DNA of 13,042 nt from an uncultured Lachnospiraceae bacterium. GTDB lineage: Bacteria > Bacillota > Clostridia > Lachnospirales > Lachnospiraceae. A model generated the notes under the pieces. The model searched no databases. It was not told the origin of the DNA and was given only the letters and a program-made list of their open reading frames with translations. The stretch spans positions 9,997 to 23,038 of the forward strand of contig CAJUFU010000038.1 in NCBI GenBank assembly GCA_910585555.1, read 5' to 3'. Both the position numbers and the translations under genes were made by a program. Shown here piece by piece: positions 1-8,328 of this stretch; position 1 is the first letter of the stretch; the number at the start of each line of letters is the position of its first letter.

Positions 1-1
1 T

Positions 2-52
2 CCCAGGATGGCGGCGATCAAAGATATTTTTGAAGCGGATAAGGAGGTGTGA
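2..52 (+). CDS. DUF177/YceD family protein, C-terminal 16 codons only (5' end outside window)
   Basis: An open frame entering from the left edge ends at TGA 50-52 and encodes PRMAAIKDIFEADKEV. A short 'DPR-x-AxLKxLF'-like tail directly upstream of rpmF is what is expected of the DUF177 (YceD) protein, which in most Firmicutes is encoded just before rpmF and is thought to be linked to 23S rRNA or ribosome metabolism. Only the tail is visible, so the assignment rests on position plus this weak similarity. The rpmF ribosome-binding site lies inside its last codons, suggesting co-transcription and translational coupling. Confidence 0.6.
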   Translation, partial: PRMAAIKDIFEADKEV

Positions 53-54
53 CG

Positions 55-234
55 ATGTCTATTTGTCCTAAGAACAAATCTTCTAAAGGTAGAAGAGATA
101 AGAGAAGAGCAAACTGGAAGATGACTGCTCCTACATTGGTGAAATGTAGCAAATGCGGCGCTTTGATGGTGCCCCACAGAGTATGTAAGAAATGTGGAAC
201 ATACAACAAAAAAGAGATCATTGCGGTTGATTGA
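55..234 (+). CDS. rpmF: 50S ribosomal protein L32 (zinc-ribbon form)
   Basis: Encodes a 59-residue basic protein of the large ribosomal subunit. The N-terminus (SKGRRDKRRANWKM) is the typical basic L32 tail. It is followed by a zinc ribbon with two CxxC pairs, Cys31/Cys34 and Cys44/Cys47, so this is the zinc-containing version rather than the cysteine-free paralogue some bacteria express under zinc starvation. ATG at 55 is preferred because GGAGG at 43-47 lies 7 nt upstream. A GTG at 49 is in frame but would leave almost no spacing. The start lies 2 nt after the DUF177 stop. Length and motifs match the family, so the call is secure. Confidence 0.96.
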   Translation: MSICPKNKSSKGRRDKRRANWKMTAPTLVKCSKCGALMVPHRVCKKCGTYNKKEIIAVD

Positions 235-246
235 TCGTAAGTGCAC

Positions 247-282
247 AGGCTTTTCGGGACTTCTCGAAGAGCCTTGATTTTT
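247..282 (+). terminator. Hairpin plus T run after rpmF (terminator or attenuator)
   Basis: Positions 247-256 (AGGCTTTTCG) pair with 265-274 (CGAAGAGCCT), giving a 10-bp stem with one G-U pair and an 8-nt loop. It is followed after TGA by TTTTT at 278-282. The shape is that of an intrinsic terminator with a modest T tract, so partial read-through into plsX is plausible. It would let L32 be made at higher levels than the lipid genes downstream. Confidence 0.5.
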
Positions 283-302
283 GTGCGTATATTTAGTATA
301 TT
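274..302 (+). promoter_or_regulatory. Candidate sigma-A promoter for plsX
   Basis: TTGATT at 274-279 and TATATT at 297-302 are separated by 17 nt and match 4/6 and 5/6 of the consensus. The predicted start near 309 gives a leader of about 70 nt before plsX. The -35 box overlaps the 3' side of the rpmF hairpin. The region is AT-rich, so chance matches are possible. No convincing FapR operator (TTAGTACC-type inverted repeat) was found. Confidence 0.4.
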
Positions 303-378
303 AAAATAGATATCCATATTAGTAGTTGATACAAGATACTTTTACAGGAAATTACTTCTCAGAAAGGGAAGGGTACAT

Positions 379-1410
379 ATGAGCGATTGGGTAAAGGTGG
401 CAGTGGATGCCATGGGCGGTGACAACGCGCCGGCAGAGACCGTAAAAGGCGCGGTGGAAGCGGTCAATGAGAGCAATAAGGTTAAAGTGTATCTGGTGGG
501 ACTTAAGGATGTATTGGAACGAGAACTGGCAGGGTATACTTATCCTGGCGGGCAGATTGAAGTGGTACATGCCTCTGAGATTATAGAGACAGCGGAACCG
601 CCGGTGATGGCGATTCGTAAGAAGAAGGATTCTTCTTTGGTCAAGGCGTTAAACCTGGTTAAGGACGGCACATGTGATGCCTATGTATCTGCAGGAAGTA
701 CCGGCGCAACGCTGGTGGGCGGACAGGTTATTGTGGGGCGCATCAAAGGCGTGGAGAGGCCGCCGCTTGCCCCCTTAATTCCCACAGCCACAGGCTGTTC
801 TTTGTTGATAGACTGCGGCGCTAATGTGGATGCGAGACCTTCTCATCTGGTGCAGTTTGCCAAGATGGGTTCTGTCTATATGGAATATGTGATGGGCGTG
901 AAGAATCCGAAAGTCGGCATTGTGAATATTGGTGCCGAGGAGGAGAAGGGCAATGCCCTTGTCAAGGAGACATTTCCCTTATTAAAGAACTGCCCTGATA
1001 TCAACTTTATCGGCAGTGTGGAGGCCAGAGATATTCCGGCAGGCGCGGCGGATGTGGTAGTGTGTGAGGCCTTTGTGGGCAACGTTATCTTAAAGACCTA
1101 TGAAGGGGTGGGATTGACCCTGATTTCCAAGGTGAAGGAGGGCATGATGACTTCCCTCAGAAGCAAGATAGGGGCGCTGCTTGTAAAACCGGCACTGAAG
1201 ACCACGTTAAAAGCCTTTGATCTGGAGCAGTACGGCGGAGCGCCCATGCTGGGATTAAAAGGTCTGGTGGTTAAGACACACGGCAGTTCCAAGGCAAATG
1301 AGATCAAGAATTCGATTCTGCAGTGTATTACCTTTACAGAACAAAAAATCAGCGATAAAATCCGGGAGAAGATTATGACACAGGAGGTCGTATCGGACCC
1401 GAAGAAGTAG
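379..1410 (+). CDS. plsX: Phosphate acyltransferase PlsX
   Basis: The 343-residue product converts acyl-ACP plus phosphate to acyl phosphate, the donor used by PlsY for the first acylation of glycerol-3-phosphate in phospholipid synthesis. It acts as a peripheral membrane enzyme. The sequence shows the family N-terminal signature VAVDAMGGDNAP at residues 8-19, the internal LIDCGANVDARP segment, the NIGAEEEKGN segment, and the C-terminal GGAPMLGLKGLVVKTHGSS stretch, all in the expected order. Length is normal. The start at 379 follows a purine-rich AAGGGAAGGG site. The acp gene begins 33 nt after the stop, the classic plsX-acpP pairing that places the enzyme next to its acyl carrier. Confidence 0.97.
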   Translation: MSDWVKVAVDAMGGDNAPAETVKGAVEAVNESNKVKVYLVGLKDVLERELAGYTYPGGQIEVVHASEIIETAEPPVMAIRKKKDSSLVKALNLVKDGTCDAYVSAGSTGATLVGGQVIVGRIKGVERPPLAPLIPTATGCSLLIDCGANVDARPSHLVQFAKMGSVYMEYVMGVKNPKVGIVNIGAEEEKGNALVKETFPLLKNCPDINFIGSVEARDIPAGAADVVVCEAFVGNVILKTYEGVGLTLISKVKEGMMTSLRSKIGALLVKPALKTTLKAFDLEQYGGAPMLGLKGLVVKTHGSSKANEIKNSILQCITFTEQKISDKIREKIMTQEVVSDPKK

Positions 1411-1443
1411 ACGATAGAGAAAAGCGAAAGGTTGGCTGTAGTT

Positions 1444-1674
1444 ATGGAATTAGAGAAATTACAGGAAGTGATAGCAAGTGTCTTAAGCGTTGATCCGAAA
1501 GAGATTACGACAGAGACTACCTTTTTAGAGGATTTAGGCGCCGATTCCCTGGACGTATATCAGATTATCATGGGAATCGAAGATGTTTTTCATATCGAGA
1601 TACCTGCCGAGAAAGCAGAACGCATCACCACAGTGGGAGAGGCGGTTGAACTGATCAAAAACAGTAGGGAATAG
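1444..1674 (+). CDS. acpP: Acyl carrier protein
   Basis: A 76-residue acidic helical protein that carries fatty acyl chains on a 4'-phosphopantetheine arm. The attachment motif LGADSLDV places the modified serine at residue 35, followed by the recognition helix (YQIIMGIEDVFHIEIP). ATG at 1444 gives the usual MELEKLQEVI beginning. An in-frame TTG at 1432 would add four residues but leaves no room after the AAAGG at 1427-1431. From that AAAGG to the ATG is 12 nt, longer than ideal, so the start is good but not certain. Co-transcribed with plsX upstream; a hairpin separates it from rnc. Located next to plsX, this is very likely the housekeeping fatty-acid ACP. Confidence 0.96.
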   Translation: MELEKLQEVIASVLSVDPKEITTETTFLEDLGADSLDVYQIIMGIEDVFHIEIPAEKAERITTVGEAVELIKNSRE

Positions 1675-1677
1675 AAG

Positions 1678-1706
1678 AAAGCCCTTTCTGAAAGGAAGGG
1701 GCTTTT
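1678..1706 (+). terminator. Hairpin plus T run between acpP and rnc
   Basis: AAAGCCC (1678-1684) extended by TTTC pairs with GAAGGGGCTTT (1695-1705), giving an 11-bp stem with one G-U pair and a 6-nt loop (1689-1694). TTTT ends the structure and the RNase III ribosome site follows within 7 nt. It fits an intrinsic terminator or attenuator lowering expression of rnc-smc-ftsY relative to the abundant ACP. Being directly upstream of rnc, it is alternatively a stem that RNase III itself could cut, as in known rnc autoregulation in other bacteria. That second reading is inference. Confidence 0.55.
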
Positions 1707-1722
1707 CCTTGTGGAGGATTTT

Positions 1723-2415
1723 ATGTTAGAAGAGCGGCTTACAGAACTTGAAGAGAAAATACAATATCGTTTTCGAAACAGAGCGCTTTTGCGGCAGGCA
1801 CTTACCCACAGTTCTTATGCCAATGAGCAGAGGATTAATAAATTTGAAGATTACGAGCGTCTGGAATTTTTGGGGGATGCGGTTTTGGAACTGGTGAGCA
1901 GTGACTTTTTGTTTCGGGAAGAAAAAGATATGGCGGAGGGGCAGTTGACGCGTAGACGTTCTTCTATTGTCTGTGAACCGGCCCTTGCTTTTTGTGCCAG
2001 AGATATAACGCTGCAAGAATATATCCTTCTTGGCAAAGGGGAGGAAGGCACCGGCGGACGGGGCAGGGATTCCATTGTCTCTGATGTGATGGAGGCTGTG
2101 ATCGGCGCCATTTATCTGGACAGCGGTATTGAGGCGGCAGCCGGATTTATTCATCGGTTTATTCTCTCAGATTTGGAGCACAAACAGCTTTTCTATGATG
2201 CCAAGACCATCTTACAGGAAGCCATACAGCAGGAAGGCAAAGAGCCGCTTCACTATGAACTGCTCAAGGAGGAAGGGCCGGAACATGAGAAGACCTTTCT
2301 GGTAGAAGTGATGGTGGGGGATAGAAAGCTGGGTGTTGGAAGCGGCCATTCGAAGAAGGCGGCGGAACAGCAGGCGGCCTATCAGGCGCTTCTGCACAGG
2401 CGTGAGGAAATGTGA
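1723..2415 (+). CDS. rnc: Ribonuclease III
   Basis: A 230-residue double-strand-specific endoribonuclease for rRNA, mRNA and small-RNA processing. The catalytic domain has ERLEFLGDAVLEL with Glu45, Glu48 and Asp52, and DVMEAVIGAIYLDSG with Asp121 and Glu124, matching E. coli E38, E41, D45, D114 and E117. The C-terminal dsRNA-binding domain (about 160-226) carries the expected GSGHSKKAAEQQAA helix. ATG 1723 is chosen because GGAGG (1713-1717) lies 5 nt upstream; GTG 1711 would precede the ribosome site. The smc start follows 7 nt after the stop and its GAGG overlaps the rnc stop codon, so the two are tightly coupled. This rnc-smc-ftsY order is standard in Firmicutes. Confidence 0.97.
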   Translation: MLEERLTELEEKIQYRFRNRALLRQALTHSSYANEQRINKFEDYERLEFLGDAVLELVSSDFLFREEKDMAEGQLTRRRSSIVCEPALAFCARDITLQEYILLGKGEEGTGGRGRDSIVSDVMEAVIGAIYLDSGIEAAAGFIHRFILSDLEHKQLFYDAKTILQEAIQQEGKEPLHYELLKEEGPEHEKTFLVEVMVGDRKLGVGSGHSKKAAEQQAAYQALLHRREEM

Positions 2416-2422
2416 GGTATAT

Positions 2423-5400
2423 ATGTATTTAAAGAGTATAGAGGTACATGGGTTTAAATCCTTTGCCAATAAGATCACTTTCAAGTTTCACAACGGTATT
2501 ACGGGTATTGTGGGACCTAACGGCTCCGGCAAGAGCAATGTAGCGGATGCGGTCAGATGGGTGCTCGGTGAGCAGCGGATTAAACAGCTTCGCGGTGTGT
2601 CCATGCAGGATGTGATCTTTTCCGGTACAGAGATGAGAAAACCTTTGGGATATGCTTATGTGGCGATCACGCTGGACAATTCCGATCATCAGCTGGCGAT
2701 TGATTATGACGAGGTGACGGTATCCAGAAGACTGTACCGTTCCGGCGAGAGTGAATATATGTTAAATGGGACGGCCTGCCGTCTGAAAGATGTCAATGAG
2801 TTGTTCTATGATACAGGTATCGGCAAGGAAGGCTACTCTATCATCGGGCAGGGCCAGATTGATAAGATCTTAAGCGGTAAGCCGGAGGAGCGCAGAGAAC
2901 TCTTTGACGAGGCGGCCGGTATTGTGAAGTTTAAGCGCAGGAAATATGCGGCGCAGAAGAAACTGGAAGATGAGAAGCAGAATCTGCTGCGTGTCAATGA
3001 TATCCTGGCGGAACTGGAAAAACAGACGGGACCTTTGGAGAAGCAGGCGGAGAAGGCAAGGATTTATCTTCGTAAGAAGGAAGAACTTAAGACTTTAGAT
3101 GTGAATGTCTTCCTGCTGGAAAATGTGCGGGTGCGGGAACAGCTTGTGGAAGTAGAGGGCAAGTTAAATATTGCCACGGGGGATTTGCAGGATACCACAG
3201 ACAAGTATGAGTCCATTAAAGAGGAGTATGAACGTATCCAGGGCCGTATTGAATGGCTGGACCAGGAGATTGAAACAGCCAGGGCCACACTCACGGACAC
3301 GGGTGTCATGCGCTCCAAGCTGGAGGGTGAGATCAACGTCTTAAAAGAACAGATTCATTCGGCGCAGGGAAATGAGGAGCATTTACAGAACCGGATTCAC
3401 AGCATCAGTGAGCAGCTTGCTGAGAGAGACAAAGAGCGGGATGCCATTTTTGCGGATAAAAAGGAGATTGACGATAAACTTCTTTCGCTGGAAGAGGAGA
3501 GGGCGCAGGCCAGGGAACTTCTGGGAAAGACCCAGCGGGAGATTGAAGAACTCAATAATAATATCGAAAGTGGTAAGAATACGATTATAGATGCCCTCAA
3601 TAACCGTGCCACCATCAAGTCCAAACTGGGCCGCTTTGACACCATGCTGGAGCAGGTCAATATCCGCAAGGCGGAACTGAATTCCAGACTCCTTCGTGCG
3701 AAGTCAGATGAGGCGGAACAGACAGAGACCATCAAGAAGCTGGAAGAAGAATTCGAGACCATTACCAGTACCATCCAAAAGCTGACAGAAGAGCAGGAGC
3801 TCATAGATGAGCGCCTTTCAGGTGTTAGAGAGGAGTTGGCAGGTAAGGATCAGAAGCTTAGGGACACACAGATTTTGTATCATCAGCAGAAATCCAAGCT
3901 GGAAGCCCTCTCAAATCTCACAGAGCGGTATGAAGGATATGGGGGCAGCGTAAAGGCTGTGATGGAACAGAAGGACAAAGAGAAAGGCATCATTGGCGTG
4001 GTGGCGGACATTATCAAGGTGGACGCCAAATATGAGACAGCTATTGAGACAGCGCTGGGCGGCAATATCCAGAATATTGTGACGGAGGATGAGGAGACGG
4101 CCAAGCGCATGATCGGTTATTTAAAAAAGGCAAGAGCGGGGCGTGCTACCTTTCTGCCCCTTACCAGCATCACCCATCCCCAGGAATTCAAGAATCCTGA
4201 CGCCTTGAAAGAAAAGGGGGTTCTTGGCATGGCGGACGCCCTGGTGAAGGTGGATAAAAAGTATCAGAATGTGGCCAAAGCCATGCTGGGCCGTATTGTG
4301 GTGGTAGACCATGTGGACAACGCGGTGAAGATTGCCAGGAAGTTTGATTACGGCATCCGTATGGTGACACTGGAAGGTGAACTGCTGGTGCCCGGCGGCG
4401 CCATCAGCGGCGGTGCCTTTAAGAATAACTCCAATCTCCTAGGCAGACGCCGGGAAATGGAGGAATTGGAGAAGAAAGTCAAGCAGTATCTTTTGGACAT
4501 TGACAATATATTAAATGACATTGAGGAGACGAAGAAGGGCCGTAATAAAATGCGGCTGGAACTGGAAGATATCAAAGGACAGATTCAGCGCAAATTCATC
4601 GAGCAGAATACCGCCAGAATGAATGTGATGCAGGCGGAGGAGAAAAAGAGCGAGACGGCGGAAGGGTTTGATACGTTAAAGAACGAGGAACAAGATATCG
4701 AGACCCAGATGAAAGAGATTCAGCTTGGAAAAGACGAGGCGGCTGCGGAGCTTGCGGATTCTGAGAATCTGGAAAAAAATGTGGAAGAACAGATTGCCGG
4801 TTTTCAGACCCAGCTTGAGACCAAGCGGGCCCAAGAGTCTGTCCAGTCCTCCCAGGTATCCGAGTGGGACGTGGAAGTTGAGAAAATGCGCCAGAACGCA
4901 GACTTCCAGCGTCAGAACTTAGAGCGCGTGGAGGGGGAGAGAGCCCGTTACATGGCGGAATTGAACGAGGTAAAAGAGGGACTGCATCTGGGGAAGGAAG
5001 AGGTGGAACGTAAGAGGGAAAACATACTGGAGATTGAAAAGACCATAGCCGCCTCCCACACGGCCCAGAGCGATGCGGAACAGAAGTTAAAAGACGATAT
5101 CAAGACCAAGGAAGAATTATCCGGCAGGCAGAAGAATTTCTTCGCATCCAGGGAGGAACTTTCGGAACGCATGGCGGCCCTGGATAAGGAAGTGTATCGT
5201 TTGGGAAGCCAGAAGGAGCGGATGGAGGAGTCCATAGAATCTCAGATCAATTACATGTGGGATGAGTATGAGATTACCTTATCCGATGCAGAGAACTTAA
5301 AGAATGAGGAAATGAACGATCTGCCGGCCATGAAGAGAGGTATCAGCGGATTAAAAGACGAGATACGTAAATTGGGCGACGTGAACGTGAACGCCATCGA

Positions 5401-5983
5401 GGATTATAGAAATCTGATGGAGCGTTATACCTTCTTAAAGACCCAGCATGACGATCTGGTGGAAGCGGAAAAGACCCTGTTAAATATCATTGAAGAGCTG
5501 GATACCTCCATGCGCAAGCAGTTTAATGAGAAGTTTGAGCAGATTAACAGAGAGTTCGACAAGGTGTTTAAGGAGTTGTTCGGCGGCGGAAAGGGGACGT
5601 TAGAACTGATTGAGGATGAGGATGTACTGGAAGCAGGCATCCGTGTGATTGCACAGCCTCCGGGAAAGAAGCTGGTAAATATGATGCAGATGTCCGGCGG
5701 AGAGAAATCCTTGACAGCGATCTGTCTGCTGTTTGCCATTCAGAATCTAAAGCCTTCGCCGTTTTGTCTGTTGGATGAGATTGAGGCGGCCTTAGACGAG
5801 AGCAATGTAACCAGATTTGCCAAGTATCTGCACAAGCTGACCAAGAATACTCAGTTTATTGTGATCACACACAGACGCGGAACCATGGAGAAGGCGGACA
5901 GACTGTATGGTATTACCATGCAGGAAAAGGGAATCTCCACGCTGGTAAGTGTGAATCTGATTGATAAAGAATTGGACGACTAG
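2423..5983 (+). CDS. smc: Chromosome partition/condensin ATPase SMC
   Basis: A 1186-residue SMC protein, the same size as the well-studied Bacillus homologue. With ScpA and ScpB it forms the condensin that organises and segregates the chromosome. The N-terminal ATPase half has FKSFA at 11-15 and the Walker A loop GPNGSGKS at 31-38. A long coiled coil runs from about 170 to 500, the hinge spans about 505-672 and includes the glycine-rich PGGAISGGAF segment, and a return coil reaches about 1020. The C-terminal half has the signature SGGEK at 1091-1095 and Walker B CLLDEIEAALDE with Asp1118 and Glu1119. The open frame extends 30 codons upstream to 2333 inside rnc, but MYLKSIEVHGFKSF is the family N-terminus and GAGG at 2413-2416 supports ATG 2423. 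Confidence 0.97.
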   Translation: MYLKSIEVHGFKSFANKITFKFHNGITGIVGPNGSGKSNVADAVRWVLGEQRIKQLRGVSMQDVIFSGTEMRKPLGYAYVAITLDNSDHQLAIDYDEVTVSRRLYRSGESEYMLNGTACRLKDVNELFYDTGIGKEGYSIIGQGQIDKILSGKPEERRELFDEAAGIVKFKRRKYAAQKKLEDEKQNLLRVNDILAELEKQTGPLEKQAEKARIYLRKKEELKTLDVNVFLLENVRVREQLVEVEGKLNIATGDLQDTTDKYESIKEEYERIQGRIEWLDQEIETARATLTDTGVMRSKLEGEINVLKEQIHSAQGNEEHLQNRIHSISEQLAERDKERDAIFADKKEIDDKLLSLEEERAQARELLGKTQREIEELNNNIESGKNTIIDALNNRATIKSKLGRFDTMLEQVNIRKAELNSRLLRAKSDEAEQTETIKKLEEEFETITSTIQKLTEEQELIDERLSGVREELAGKDQKLRDTQILYHQQKSKLEALSNLTERYEGYGGSVKAVMEQKDKEKGIIGVVADIIKVDAKYETAIETALGGNIQNIVTEDEETAKRMIGYLKKARAGRATFLPLTSITHPQEFKNPDALKEKGVLGMADALVKVDKKYQNVAKAMLGRIVVVDHVDNAVKIARKFDYGIRMVTLEGELLVPGGAISGGAFKNNSNLLGRRREMEELEKKVKQYLLDIDNILNDIEETKKGRNKMRLELEDIKGQIQRKFIEQNTARMNVMQAEEKKSETAEGFDTLKNEEQDIETQMKEIQLGKDEAAAELADSENLEKNVEEQIAGFQTQLETKRAQESVQSSQVSEWDVEVEKMRQNADFQRQNLERVEGERARYMAELNEVKEGLHLGKEEVERKRENILEIEKTIAASHTAQSDAEQKLKDDIKTKEELSGRQKNFFASREELSERMAALDKEVYRLGSQKERMEESIESQINYMWDEYEITLSDAENLKNEEMNDLPAMKRGISGLKDEIRKLGDVNVNAIEDYRNLMERYTFLKTQHDDLVEAEKTLLNIIEELDTSMRKQFNEKFEQINREFDKVFKELFGGGKGTLELIEDEDVLEAGIRVIAQPPGKKLVNMMQMSGGEKSLTAICLLFAIQNLKPSPFCLLDEIEAALDESNVTRFAKYLHKLTKNTQFIVITHRRGTMEKADRLYGITMQEKGISTLVSVNLIDKELDD

Positions 5984-6018
5984 CGGGTGTTTTATGAAGT
6001 GTAATCAGGGAGGTTGAT

Positions 6019-6987
6019 ATGGGGGAAGAAAAGAAAGGGTTTTTCAGCAGACTGCGGGAAGGCCTCACAAAGACAAGAAATAACATTGTACATGGGATTG
6101 ATTCCGTTTTCAATGGCTTTTCTGCTATTGACGAAGATTTCTATGAGGAGTTGGAGGAAATCCTCATCATGGGAGATATCGGGGTGGAGGCCACGGATGC
6201 AATCCTTGAAAAGCTCCGGGTACAGGTGAAGGAAAACCATATCAAGGAGCCTGCCGCCTGTAAGGAGTATCTGATACAGAATATCAAAGAGCAGATGCGG
6301 GTGGAAGAGACGGCGTATGACTTTGAGAGCAAAACGTCTGTAGTGCTGGTGATCGGGGTCAACGGCGTAGGCAAGACCACCACGGTTGGAAAGCTTGCGG
6401 GCAAATTAAAAGGGCAGGGCCGAAAGGTGCTGATCGCGGCAGCTGATACCTTCCGCGCTGCGGCAGGAGAACAGCTTAGCGAGTGGGCCAGCCGCGCCGG
6501 GGTGGATATCATCGGCGGTGCAGAGGGCGCCGATCCGGCCAGTGTGATTTACGATGCCGTGAGTGCGGCGAAAGCCCGCAATGTGGATGTGCTTTTGTGC
6601 GACACTGCAGGGCGGCTCCATAATAAGAAGAATCTGATGGAAGAGCTTAAGAAGATAGACCGTATCATCGGTAAAGAATTTCCGGATGCTCATAGGGAGA
6701 ATCTGGTGGTCTTAGACGGGACCACAGGCCAGAATGCCTTACAGCAGGCGAAGGAGTTTCGTGAGGTGACCAATCTTACGGGCATTATCTTAACCAAGCT
6801 GGACGGGACTGCCAAGGGCGGTATTGCGGTGGCAATCCAGTCGCAACTGCAGATTCCGGTGAAGTATATCGGTGTGGGTGAAACCATTGAGGATTTACAA
6901 AAGTTTGATGCAGACCAGTTTGTGGACGCACTCTTTGATGTGAAAACATCTGGGGAAGAAGAAAAGGAAACGGATAGTAACGAGTGA
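6019..6987 (+). CDS. ftsY: Signal recognition particle receptor FtsY
   Basis: The 322-residue GTPase docks signal-recognition-particle/ribosome complexes at the membrane so nascent membrane proteins reach SecYEG. The N helical bundle occupies about 1-95 and the G domain follows: P-loop GVNGVGKT 113-120, DTFRAAA 143-149, DTAGR 195-199, TKLDGTAKGG 259-268 and GVGE 285-288. There is no long acidic A domain. Instead a short basic/amphipathic start (KKGFFSRLREGLTKTRNNI) probably serves for membrane contact, as is common in Gram-positives. ATG 6019 is preceded by GGGAGGT at about 6009. The gap to smc is 35 nt, so it is likely in the same operon. The usual partners ylxM and ffh do not follow directly. 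Confidence 0.97.
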   Translation: MGEEKKGFFSRLREGLTKTRNNIVHGIDSVFNGFSAIDEDFYEELEEILIMGDIGVEATDAILEKLRVQVKENHIKEPAACKEYLIQNIKEQMRVEETAYDFESKTSVVLVIGVNGVGKTTTVGKLAGKLKGQGRKVLIAAADTFRAAAGEQLSEWASRAGVDIIGGAEGADPASVIYDAVSAAKARNVDVLLCDTAGRLHNKKNLMEELKKIDRIIGKEFPDAHRENLVVLDGTTGQNALQQAKEFREVTNLTGIILTKLDGTAKGGIAVAIQSQLQIPVKYIGVGETIEDLQKFDADQFVDALFDVKTSGEEEKETDSNE

Positions 6988-7067
6988 TGCGAAGCGGTAA
7001 ATGATATCTGAAAATGGCAGCAGGGCGCGGCTGTTTTACAGTTTGTTAAGAGGGGAGGAAAACGGAT

Positions 7068-8291
7068 ATGGGAACGAAAGAATTGTCATTGGATAAGTTT
7101 GAGGAGGCTTATGAGATTGTCAAAGAGGTGGCTTCGGAGACGAAGCTGGTCTACAGCGATTATTTCAGCGCGCAGACCGGAAATAAGATTTATCTGAAAC
7201 CGGAAAATATGCAGCTTACAGGAGCCTATAAGCTGCGGGGCGCTTATTATAAGATTAGTACGTTAACGGATGAAGAGAGAGAGAAGGGCTTGATCACTGC
7301 TTCCGCAGGCAATCATGCCCAAGGGGTTGCCTATGCGGCAAAGTGTTATGGTGTGAAGGCAGTGATCGTGATGCCCACCACCACGCCGCTCATTAAGGTA
7401 AACCGCACCAAGAGTTATGGGGCGGAAGTGGTTCTCTATGGGGACGTGTATGATGAAGCCTGCGCTCATGCTTATGAGCTGGCCAAAGAACATGGCTATA
7501 CTTTCGTGCATCCTTTCGATGATTTGGATGTGGCAACGGGACAGGGAACGATTGCCATGGAGATTATCAAGGAACTGCCCTTGGTGGATTATATTCTGGT
7601 GCCCATTGGCGGCGGCGGTCTTGCCACGGGTGTGTCCACACTGGCGAAACTGCTCAATCCCAAGATTAAGGTGATTGGCGTGGAGCCGGCAGGGGCTAAC
7701 TGTATGGAGGAATCCATCAAGGCGGGCAAGGTATTGACTTTGGATAAAGTCAATACCATAGCTGACGGTACAGCGGTGAAGACGCCGGGGGAGAAGATTT
7801 TCCCCTATGTGAGTAAGAATCTGGACCATATCATCACCGTGGAGGACGAGGAACTGGTGGTGGCGTTCTTGGATATGGTGGAGAACCACAAGATGGTGGT
7901 GGAGAATTCCGGCCTGCTTGCGGCGGCGGCCTTAAAGCATCTGGATGTGAAGAACAAAAAGATTGTGGCAATCTTAAGCGGCGGTAATATGGATGTAATC
8001 ACCATGTCTTCCGTGGTACAGCAGGGATTGGTGCTGCGGGACAGAATCTTTACAGTGTCCGTGCTTTTGCCGGATAAGCCGGGAGAGCTGAGCAGGGTGT
8101 CTGATGTGATTGCAAAAGAGAGCGGCAATGTCATCAAGTTAGAACACAACCAGTTCGTATCCATCAACCGCAATGCGGCGGTGGAGCTTCGGATTACCTT
8201 AGAGGCCTACGGAACACAGCATAAGAACCAGATCATAGATGCATTGACACAACACGGATACCAGCCCAAGCTGGTGCGGGCAAGTATTTAG
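7068..8291 (+). CDS. ilvA: Threonine ammonia-lyase (threonine dehydratase) with C-terminal ACT domain
   Basis: A 407-residue pyridoxal-phosphate enzyme of the type that deaminates threonine to 2-oxobutanoate and ammonia. The cofactor lysine is Lys55 in LTGAYKLRGA; the phosphate-binding glycine loop is PIGGGGLATG; SAGNHAQGVAYA and the late SGGNMD segment are also typical. A single ACT domain occupies about 330-405 (SVLLPDKPGELSRV...), the architecture of the 400-residue 'one C-terminal ACT' group, shorter than the biosynthetic enzyme with its larger regulatory domain. Whether it feeds isoleucine synthesis or threonine catabolism cannot be decided; no ilv or tdc neighbours are present. GGGAGG at 7053-7058 precedes the start by 9 nt. 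The 80-nt gap after ftsY shows no clear promoter. Alternative: a related serine/threonine dehydratase. Confidence 0.92.
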   Translation: MGTKELSLDKFEEAYEIVKEVASETKLVYSDYFSAQTGNKIYLKPENMQLTGAYKLRGAYYKISTLTDEEREKGLITASAGNHAQGVAYAAKCYGVKAVIVMPTTTPLIKVNRTKSYGAEVVLYGDVYDEACAHAYELAKEHGYTFVHPFDDLDVATGQGTIAMEIIKELPLVDYILVPIGGGGLATGVSTLAKLLNPKIKVIGVEPAGANCMEESIKAGKVLTLDKVNTIADGTAVKTPGEKIFPYVSKNLDHIITVEDEELVVAFLDMVENHKMVVENSGLLAAAALKHLDVKNKKIVAILSGGNMDVITMSSVVQQGLVLRDRIFTVSVLLPDKPGELSRVSDVIAKESGNVIKLEHNQFVSINRNAAVELRITLEAYGTQHKNQIIDALTQHGYQPKLVRASI

Positions 8292-8328
8292 AGTATGGAT
8301 TTGGGATATCTTGGCGGAAGTTGTATTC

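Noticed and set aside
288..345. A FapR-type operator upstream of plsX
   Set aside because: TTAGTA occurs at 293-298 and again at 319-324, but not in the inverted arrangement with GGTACTAA needed for the known operator.
2333..2422. A 30-codon N-terminal extension of SMC
   Set aside because: It overlaps rnc out of frame, is arginine-rich and unlike any SMC start. MYLKSIEVHGFKSF at 2423 is the family N-terminus with a proper ribosome site.
3397..3804. A serine-rich minus-strand frame of 135 codons inside smc
   Set aside because: Ser/Leu richness is the expected antisense image of a Glu/Lys-rich coiled coil. No ribosome site or known domain was seen.
7017..7040. GC-rich CAGC/GCTG hairpin with TTTT between ftsY and ilvA
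   Set aside because: Only four consecutive pairs form across a mostly unpaired loop, too weak to call.
7263..7889. A 208-codon minus-strand frame opposite the threonine ammonia-lyase gene
   Set aside because: It is antisense to a confidently recognised gene and its translation is His/Cys-rich with no recognisable domain, as expected of a codon shadow.
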